Position numbers and translations under genes: made by a program. This document shows, piece after piece, positions 33,901 through 41,700 of a stretch of DNA of 64,000 bases (position 1 is the first letter of the stretch; every line of letters starts with the position of its first letter). Origin of the DNA: Eutreptiella sp. 'Long Island Sound 2002' (lineage: Eukaryota; Euglenozoa; Euglenophyceae; Eutreptiales; Eutreptiaceae); the NCBI GenBank assembly GCA_964036045.1, contig OZ038392.1, forward strand, positions 18,672,112 to 18,736,111, read 5' to 3'. The notes under the pieces are model-generated. The model saw only the letters and a program-made list of their open reading frames with translations. It had not been told where the DNA came from and ran no database searches.

Positions 33901-35331
33901 CAGCGCCATCCTGGAGGAGGCGTCCCCTTCGAAAAGCTTTCGAAGGGTCTCCACTCGTGATGCTCCCGGGGGAGTCTCGCGGCGGAGTTTGGCCTCTGCC
34001 TCCTCCATTGCGGCGGCGGTGGCTGCGGCAGCTCGCGCTTCGGCTTCCTCCCGAGCACGAGCCGCCTCGGCTTCCCGGGCCTGCAGCAGCCGCGCCTTCT
34101 GCGCTTCCAACGCTGCCAGCTCCGCCTCCGTCTTGGCCTTCTCCTCAGCGACCTTCCGTCGCGCGGCCTCGATGGCTTCCTTCTTGGCGGCGTCCTCCTG
34201 GGCCTTAGCCGTCGCTTCGGCGTGGGCCCTTTCCTCCGCCTCCTTCTTTGCCCTCTCTTGGGCAAGCGCCTCTTCCAGCGCCTTCACCTCGGCCTCCTTG
34301 CAGGCAATGGCCTCCTGCGTCAGGCGGGCTTCCTCGTCGGCTGCCGCGGACTCACCGTTGACCTGGGCAGTCGCTGCCCCGTGGGCGGCCACGGCCGTGA
34401 GTCCGGCCGCAATGGCCGCCACGGTCTGGGCGTGGATGGCCATGCCATGCGCCCACTCCGCAGCCTCCTCCTGGGCGATGCCGGCGGCGCTCTCCACGGC
34501 AGCGCTGTACTGCCTGGCCCGTTGCCGGGCAACCCGACGGTTGCAGGGCACCCCACAGGCGCGCTCACAGGCGCGCGCCACGTCCCTTTCGGGAGCGACG
34601 CTGCTGCTGGAGCTGGCCTGGTCGGCCGGCATCCTCCCGCGGTGGGCCGACTCCACGTCGCTGCTGGGGCCTGCTGGGGCCTGCCGGGCCCTCACGAGCA
34701 GCGGACGGGGCTTGGCCTGGGTCTGCTTGGCGACTTGGATGTAGTCGCCAAGGGTGGTGGAGCCGGGGTGGTGACCACCATTGGCCCGTTGGGGACTGGG
34801 GGTTGGGGTTCCGCCCTTGGCGCCTTGGGCAGCTTCGGCGGCCAGGGACTCCTGGTACTCCCGCCACCTCCGGTCCCTCTTCTTGTCCCCGGCGGACCGC
34901 TTCTCCTTCCCCGGAGACGCGCTGCTGCTGCCCTGCAGCCTGCGCTCGCTCCCCGTTTCGGGGAAGTTCTTCTCGATAACGTCCCACAGGGAGACGTTGA
35001 TCGAGGCGCCCGACGGGTACACGTTGGGCTCCTCGTCCTCCTCAATCCCGTCGGGACGCAGGCCTTCGCCGGGCCTGTCCGGCCGGGTCCACGTCCTCCA
35101 GCGCCTCTGCTGGTGGCGGTACTCGTACCCTTCCGCCCGCAGCCAGTCCTCCACGGCCTGCAGGCGGTCGGGGGTGATGTCCGTGCGGAGCTCGAAGCTC
35201 CTGGGCATGCCGCCTTCGCACTGGGGGTTGCTGTGGCGGTAGTGCTGGTCCCAAACCAACCCACGCAGCAGGCGTGCTGCATGGGGGTGGGGCCGCGGCC
35301 ACGTCCTGCCCGCTTCCTGCCAATTCACCAT
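30985..35331 (-). CDS. gag: E2 Gag, unusually long with coiled coil and Gly/Pro tract
   Basis: About 1450 codons. I prefer the ATG at 35331, in context GCCATGG; the frame is open slightly further upstream through GTG. The N-terminal half is low-complexity. It includes an Ala/Glu/Lys-rich segment of about 150 residues with heptad character (likely coiled coil) and then a run of PPG/GGP repeats. The C-terminal half has a Ty3-like capsid region (start DIKPPMYDGNPLNLDRFLEK). A Cys/His knuckle, CFVCYGRKKGFNHDHRTC, has wider spacing than the classic CX2CX4HX4C. A Lys/Asn/Asp-rich tail precedes the UAG stop. Pol follows in the same frame. Typical Ty3 Gags are a few hundred residues, so this one is several times larger. 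Long antisense frames here are shadows of the GC-rich sequence. Confidence 0.85.
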   Translation of the reverse strand: MVNWQEAGRTWPRPHPHAARLLRGLVWDQHYRHSNPQCEGGMPRSFELRTDITPDRLQAVEDWLRAEGYEYRHQQRRWRTWTRPDRPGEGLRPDGIEEDEEPNVYPSGASINVSLWDVIEKNFPETGSERRLQGSSSASPGKEKRSAGDKKRDRRWREYQESLAAEAAQGAKGGTPTPSPQRANGGHHPGSTTLGDYIQVAKQTQAKPRPLLVRARQAPAGPSSDVESAHRGRMPADQASSSSSVAPERDVARACERACGVPCNRRVARQRARQYSAAVESAAGIAQEEAAEWAHGMAIHAQTVAAIAAGLTAVAAHGAATAQVNGESAAADEEARLTQEAIACKEAEVKALEEALAQERAKKEAEERAHAEATAKAQEDAAKKEAIEAARRKVAEEKAKTEAELAALEAQKARLLQAREAEAARAREEAEARAAAATAAAMEEAEAKLRRETPPGASRVETLRKLFEGDASSRMALDEADTGSSGSGGTTARRRRKGKGKTPERPQRPAGAHPHDSDPFFTASDGDERGRRHRQVVAWTGGGGGDVPMEPEGEDEDPPPPYRSSESSVTETPRWGDMDEDDDMEFGITRKRPSSDPPRRPGGDPPGPPGGGPSGPPGGRPPSGPPGGGPPGGGGPPGPGGPGGGPPGGAPGDPDDPPGNGDPDTTWRWIVYLRRRVFALECEVDTGKVEMARISGVAARAQKDLDIARAETKSLTNVVSGLQERLDALEARGSVGSDHPPLEPGSSDDGWGPGPGPGRPHAPGGAPRSRPSASAPSLSAPSHHSAGRRNERVPPGSGSEEWRDEWLSAEYRNRRAPPRTPVRPRRPAPPPGPPPGPVPIPTAGGRYGGLRDEVPRGDVEWDVGEGEDLDLDLDLEEFDISPPRGVRREAAELSRRRRDEDAYMERVRREHFGSAYVEEPRRSHRDSMEEMDVAAVGVRGRGRWEPRSTSRPAFMVSKAADAAAWEDLKDIKPPMYDGNPLNLDRFLEKLDDWGLTVTEDLPPADAERYVFKRFRYRLPEVLGELYFVATKEGRIKTLKDAKKWLNEQERVDAPQVAAKRWKSIKLEHDGREIRLREWRDFRGKYTLFRRNVEDWNEGDEQARLLSMLPEAWIKRVTKEESKRAKSNHTVKMMLPKEHHTNVVSWAKKNVARDVKRHSLRNALLITVSGDREKTAMWRLDDCELSGQTIRLQPIPARMSCDEILEWVGEEVLKEYRNLHHTRGLRPGDRDVNYVGEGPGGEDAMDPAGAGGDETLVDDDDDDEPAEVAVCAFVANNLSAGSKPGNWKPLQQGWRKKEKRDPRCIGDPPLSFGEFIRAHPQGCFVCYGRKKGFNHDHRTCPVHKADTEAYKKAHGSKKRAPAGIREAKMEVDKDELAKLMSSVGTELAKEIQEIKRNWVPRSDNKNKENNQNDQNKDKDKNKGKKGGRKKGINDVEAEENTPSSTTDAP

Positions 35332-37059
35332 GGCAGCGGGGGCGTAGATGGTCTCGAAGTCCTTGATGTGCACTCGTTCAATTCAACGAACTGGTTGTGG
35401 TTGTTGAGGAGGGTGCTGCAGCACTGGATTGGAAGTGCGGCTGGTGCTGGTCAGCCGGTGGTTGTGGAGGTGGTTGACGCGGCCTTGCTGGTCGGCCGAT
35501 GGGACTCCGGGTCGGCCGATGGGGCTGATGCAGGAGTCCTGGTCTGTGCACCTCTTTCACGGTTGCTGCGCGGTCAGGGCGATGCGCTGGACGGCGCTGC
35601 GGGCTCCGTGACGAACTCGGCGCTGTCGCTGAGTGGCGCTGCGAGCCGCTGCGCTGCGCTGCGAGACGCTGCGCTGCGCTGCGAGCTGCGAGCTGCGCCG
35701 CGCTGCTGCGACGCGCTGCTCGGGGTTGGTGGCCCCGAGTGGCACGCGAGGGCTGGGTAACCCCGCGGCGGTGAAACGCTTTTGACGCGTTCCCGTGGGG
35801 GGCCGGCCACGGGACGCTGCGGTGACACGCACAGGTGAGCAGGCAGGCAAGGCACTACGCTCACAAGGGCATCAATACGCTCGTGTCATGTGACAAAGCG
35901 TTTCAGAATCCTTGCCACTCTGCAAAGAGGGAACAAAAGTATGTACAACAACACATCAGGATATGTACACATGGGGTTAAGACTGGACTGGGGTAAGGGC
36001 ATCACAGGACCATAGACACTCAGTCCCAACTCATATCCCAATCCCAGGTCCGACCCTCTCAGTGGCTGATGGGGGCAGGGGCTCAAACACAACCCATGCC
36101 CTGCTCAGTCCGGACCCTGAAACCCTGCCAATGGGAGAGGTATCCTACCTAGCCACAGGCGAGTTCCTGGGAACCAAGGGGCTCCAAGGTCAACCGACAG
36201 TGGCTCCCTATGCTCCCCCAACGGCACGTCCCAACTCCACTCTGAGCCAGAGATATGGCCCCGCCATTATCCCTCAGGAGTTGGTAGCTGAAAATGGGCT
36301 GTTTCAGCCCAAACTGAAATTAGCTTAAAAAACTCCAAAATTGACCCCTTGTCTGGACCCGCCAGAGGTAGGGACGAGGCAACTGACCCTATGCCTTTCG
36401 AGTACGAACTCCCTGGAGCCCTCACCCAACTTGGTTCCCTCTGAGGTCCCGGCATCAGGGCAACACGGATGAGTCAAGTGGGGTCATGATGCCAAAATCA
36501 CCAAAATTGGCGTCATTCCCACGCGTGGCTCGCCCGGCCAAGGTAAGGCCAATGGCTCACAGGGTAGGAGGCAGGACCTAGGACTTATATCTGAGTGTAC
36601 AACGTAAATTTGGGTCCGGGCTCCCTATGGGCTTAGAGAAATGGGGCCGCAAATTGACCACACGGAAGGGGGAAATTGGGGTCCCAAAATTGGGTCATTT
36701 TGGCTGCTTGAAATGAGCCAAAATTCGGTGTGCTCCCAATAGTATATCTCCACGCCGGCTTGGAGATCAGATCCGCCATTCCATACGCGATCCACCCGGA
36801 GTCCAACGGAGACTCCCATGACTTTGGCTCTGATAGATCTCCATGCCGCTTGGCGTGGTGACGATCCCAATTGGGTCCACAAATGCCAAAATGGCAAAAT
36901 TGCCCATACTCAATTTGGCCTAGCGCCTTAACGAAGGCGGCTCCGCTTCGCCCACGTGGTGTGTGGACCATGGGGACCATTACCCATAACACCCATGTCA
37001 TATATGGTCCATCGGTCCATGCGTCCGGCGTGCACGAGGGTTAGAACATAGTGCACGGC
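35332..37059 (-). other. E2 leader between 5' LTR and gag
   Basis: 1.7 kb with no recognised gene. It includes a GCTGCG-rich microsatellite at about 35620-35720. No tRNA-complementary primer site is evident beside the LTR (minus strand CGCCGTGCACTATG), which leaves E2's priming mechanism unexplained. Confidence 0.5.
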
Positions 37060-38728
37060 GGGCAGCGAAAGTGGAAAATTGCTCAAAATGGCCAAAAATG
37101 CGCACACTCATGGTTAAGGCAAATGAGGCACATGCCCGACTTGGACCGGAGTGTGCCATAGGGTTGATATCAAGTCATATGTGTCGGACATATCTTTGGG
37201 GCGTCGCCCAACTCCTCCGGTATCGGGGATGGCAGGGTCGCCAAGTGAGCCCATGATTTGGGATAGTCCCAAATCGCCAACATGGCGGCCACGGTATGCC
37301 AAGCCTAAGAGGAGTTATTCGCCGGGTCCAAGATATGTTGGCTACCGAAGTATGTACCCTCATAACATACTTGGGTCATGATGTCAATTGAGCGCAACGT
37401 TGAGATACACGGTCGCCACTTGACATCATGACGAGCCAAAAATGGCAAAATTGGCACAATGACACACAAAAGTGCCTTGAAAGGCGCACAATTATATTAT
37501 AATATCTTCGGCTTGGATCGTGCAATCAACTAATCCTTCTAAACACAATGACTTGACACCACTGACCTTCGATCCCACATATGTGCTCCACTTGGGGCGC
37601 TTTGAAAGGTTACGAGCGCTGCCTTCCAAGTGGGCACATGAAAATATGCAAAATTGTAAAACACACACCTTGCTCCCAACGCATCGCTTCGGGATCACCA
37701 CACAAGCTTCCCTTCACGAAGGTTAGGCTTGCAATTGACCGTAGGGAGTATGGAGAAGGGGCTTGCACAATATGAGGTCCATTGGCGGGCTTGGCTTGGA
37801 GTAATGGACCCGCCAAATGGGCACGCAACACAACACATGGCACATACCACACATTGCCCAAAAAGGTAGCTCCCACCACGATATGTCATGCCCCTCCAAG
37901 GGCATAACTTTGTGTCAATCGCTCATAGGAACTCAAGGAGAGTTCCTATGCAACACCAACACTTGCGCGCTACACTCGAAAGTTATCTTAACGCACGCAA
38001 TATCATGGCCAAAGAGTTATAACGCAAACTCTACCCTCTTGACCATGATCCATTACACTAGCGCGCACGTGTGGAAACGCAAGGCATATAAAGCTTCCTA
38101 AATTACGTCGGGAGTATTGTGAATACATCCCACGTTTCCTTATTGTCAATACTCGCAAGCGGCACGAGATATGACCCTCACAAGTGGCCTCACGAATCAA
38201 CTTTGTTTTGCCCATATCTCTGAGTCAAACGGAGGGCAAGATAAAAAGGAAGTTGATTCGTGCATAGGGAAGCACGTAGGTCCACTCGAAAGAGGTCAAA
38301 TCAAGTGCGGGGATGTCGAAGTCGAAAATCCGATTTCGACATCCTGAAAAATTCGGATTAAAATTGCGAGTATTAATTATGAAAATTGCGGAAGAATCCA
38401 TGCAGTTCCTGGCGACTTTGGAGCCTTCGTGACGGATAGCGTTAAAATTTCCATTATAAACAGTTAAACTGGCGGTTACGGTAAAGTCGCGAGCCAACCG
38501 CCAGCAGTCAAAACAGTGAATATCAGAACGGAAGCATAAAAATTGACGGAAACAATATGAAAATAAAACCCTGTTGATTCCTGATATTCTGATACACAAA
38601 TCTCCGCTGGCGGTGCATCGGTTGCCGATGCGGGGCTTCACGGCACGGAACACGCCGTGCATGGGGTTAGTGGACCGGAGACCGGTTGTATGCCGTAACC
38701 TGGCCATGGGGTTCTGGGTACCGCTTCA
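37060..38728 (-). repeat. E2 5' LTR (about 1669 bp)
   Basis: It matches 11728-13396. Its minus-strand start TGAAGCGGT joins E1 pol so that the LTR's first three bases (TGA) act as the stop codon of the truncated E1 Pol frame. Confidence 0.9.
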
Positions 38729-41700
38729 CTGCAAATCAGCGGCCGAACTCGAAGCTTGGTCCTCATTTGGCTCCTGGGCTGGCCTGACCGCAGGAGGGGG
38801 GATCGACGGATCAGCCCTGGAATGTGGCTGCTGAGGGCCGTAAAAGGCTGGATCTCGATTCACCACAGGTCGTTTTCCGTCGCTCTCCACTTGTCTGTCT
38901 GGTTTCGACAAACAATCTGTCAGGAGTACTCCAATTTCGGGGTGCTTCTTGAGGAAGTCGATGAACCCCTTGGTGTACCCATGGACAAAAGATTGGGCTG
39001 GTTCCCAGTTGTTGTGACTGGAATCAAAGCCCCTCCACTCACACAGAAATTCCCATTCGCCCTTGGCGTCACGTCTTGCTTCAACAATCCTCTTGAGTTC
39101 GTACTTTCCCCCTTCGATGACCCGATCAGACAAATGTTTCGCAGTCCAAAAAAGGGGTTTAACCCGATCCTTGGGGGAGGGGATCTCTCTCTTGAGGCGA
39201 TCGCCCGAAACGTCAATTTCCCTGCTGACATCCACACGAATCCTCCACCTGTTCTCACCAAGACGCGCTGTAACAGCGAATGGCCCCTCCCACAAGGGAA
39301 GAAGCTTGTCATCTCCGTCTAGGGTGGTTTCGGATTTTCGAAGCCAAACTCGATCATCGACTTCAAAATTGTGGGGGTTTTTTCGGCCTTGATTTTGGAC
39401 CCAAAGCCAGTCAGCTTGATGCTTCTCGATTAATTTCGACACAGTTTTATCTGCTCGTTGGACTTCGTCCAAAAACAGCGAAGCATCTTTACAGGGGCGA
39501 GGATTATTCAACGGCATGTTCCACCAACACTTCTTTCGTCCAAAGACAATTTCATTTGGAGAAAGGCCATGATACAAAGGCGTGTTGTGGTAACGGCGAA
39601 GCATGGCGAACAGAATCTCAAGCCAATGGAAATCCTTTTCACTCGCGAGCTCCTTACGAAGCATATTTATAAGTGAGCGGCCGGCTCTTTCGCCAGGCAG
39701 CGCTCGATGCGAGTGGATTTCACATCGGAGGTGGTGGATTCCAAGGCGAGCACATAATTCTCTCCACCATTCGGAGGTGTACTCTTTGCCTGAATCCGTC
39801 ACCACCTCGGATGGGACGTCCCAGCCTCCCATCCAGGTCTGCGCGCACCATTTGGCGGCAGCCTTGCCAGTCATCGACTCAATGTTGCAAGGCAACATTT
39901 GAATGTAGCCGGAATGACGGCACTGAATAAGGAGCACACCATTGACTTTTTTATTAGTCCAATGGCACTCTTCGTCATCGAGCTCACCGAGATAGAAAAA
40001 ATCACTCGTGACTCTGTTAAAGAGGCGCTCCGGAATAGGATGAGGCCTCAGATGGCCGTGCTTCTTCGCGCTGGGGGGCGTCGAGACAGCACATTGGGCA
40101 CATCCGGCGGCTACTTTCATGCAGTGAGTATATAGCCGTGAGCCAAACAACCTATGTTTAATCATCGACCACAGTCGACGGCCATGTGCGTGGGGGGACT
40201 CCCATTTATGCCACCAGTTTAACACTCGAGGGGCTAGGGCGTCTGGCACACACAATTTACCCTCCATCCACAGCTTCCCCCCATCCAACGAGTACTCAGG
40301 AAAAATCCCATCCTTGTGAGCATCTTTGGATTTGAGATTTCCAAAGACCTCTTTAAACATGGGATCCTGCAGGTAATCGGACGTCCAGTCACGGATTATC
40401 AGGGAATCTTTAGGCAGGGGTGGAGTTTTGGCCGGATCTCGACGCTTAATGCCTTGGATCAACCGAAATCGACTTACTCGTCGGGTATAGTCAAACCGTT
40501 TCACACTCCCTGAGGAGGGATCGGTGACTTTCTCCACGACTTTCAGTGTTTTGGTGCAGATCTCATGGGCATGCGCCGGATCTGAGATGGCCGTGATGTC
40601 GTGACACGGCAATGCGTGCTGTTTAACAGCGCACTGCATGCATGCACGTCGAATGAGTTTCTTTTCTTCCTGATCCCATTCGATGATGACATGGCGGTCC
40701 TGCTCCGTACCATGGATGTTGGTACTTTGCAACCCCTCTGAGGCGGGGTAAGCCCATCGGCTCAGAGCATCCGCTACCGTGTTGTGTTTTCCAGGCAAAT
40801 ACGACACATGGAGGTCAAACAGACTGAGAAATTCGTGCCATCTGGCCCGTCGGCCAGCTGGGCTCGCGACAGTATCAATGTGTTCAGTGGCCCAATACTC
40901 CAGAGATCGATGATCCGTCAGGACCTCGACTCGATTGGTGCCAACCCACGATTGGTACTTTTTTAAAGCACAGATGATGGCGTAGGTTTCTTGCTCACGC
41001 GGCGACCATTGCATTTGGCGTGGGGCTAGCTTCCGAGACCAAAATGCAAGAGGGTAATGATCGCCGGTGGCCTCATCAACCTGTTCAAGAACAGCTCCGA
41101 TCGCGTACCTAGAAGCGTCGGTTCTAATGTAGAAGGGTCGGTCAAATTGGGGCACATGCAACGTGGCGACTTCACAGAGGGCCGCCTTCAAGTGATGGAA
41201 GGCCTCCTCGCACTCGTCAGTCCACTTGACACGAACCTTTGAACCTGCCTTGCCCGCATCTCTCCCTACCTTCAATAATTCAGTGAGGGAGGCAGCAAAT
41301 TTGGCATAATTCGGCACAAAAGTGTGGTAAAAATTGCAACAACCCAGGAATCCTCTCAACTCCGTGATCGTCTCAGGGCGCTTCCACTTCTGAATAGCGA
41401 CGAGCTTCCCTGGACTGGGTCGTCGGGTGCCATTCTCTAGGAGAGAACCACAAAATTCGACTGATTTGAAAAATAATTTTTCCTTCTTTGGCCCACAAAT
41501 CAGCTGATTGGCGTCAAGAATGTCCAAAACTTGGTTCAGCTGCTTCTCATGTAGGGCCACCAGCTCGGCTTCGGTCAGTCCCTCCCCTTCCGTCGCGATG
41601 ATTATGTCATCTATGTACACGCTCACGAAGGCACGAAGCTCAGGATGGGTTGTGAACAGCACATCCTCCATCATTCTTTGAAAAAATGAGGGGGCGTTCT

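Larger units (their letters stand above)
11728..38728 (-). mobile_element. E2: large Ty3/gypsy chromovirus, inserted at E1 pol end, carrying E3
   Basis: A pair of about 1.67-kb direct repeats (11728-13396 and 37060-38728) encloses a minus-strand gag-pol with E3 nested in it. The left copy has a polypurine tract directly beside it, as expected for a 3' LTR. I therefore treat gag-pol at 14867-35331 as E2's own genes. Own length without E3 is about 15.9 kb, with a 1.7-kb leader and a 1.5-kb 3' region. Two points weaken the case. No target duplication is visible at the outer ends (CGGCT on the left, CTGCA on the right), and no tRNA-complementary PBS lies next to the 5' LTR. A recombinant origin, or a separately nested gag-pol, cannot be excluded. 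Confidence 0.7.

Noticed and set aside
33686-35760. Long plus-strand open frames (about 350-510 codons) opposite E2 gag
   Set aside because: They mirror the GC-rich, low-complexity gag sequence, have no start context or similarity, and overlap each other in several frames.
38225-38707. A 160-codon frame in both E2 LTRs as a possible LTR-encoded gene
   Set aside because: The frame is open in both copies, but the few differences between copies are mostly amino-acid-changing and there is no recognisable similarity. This is expected by chance in near-identical LTRs.
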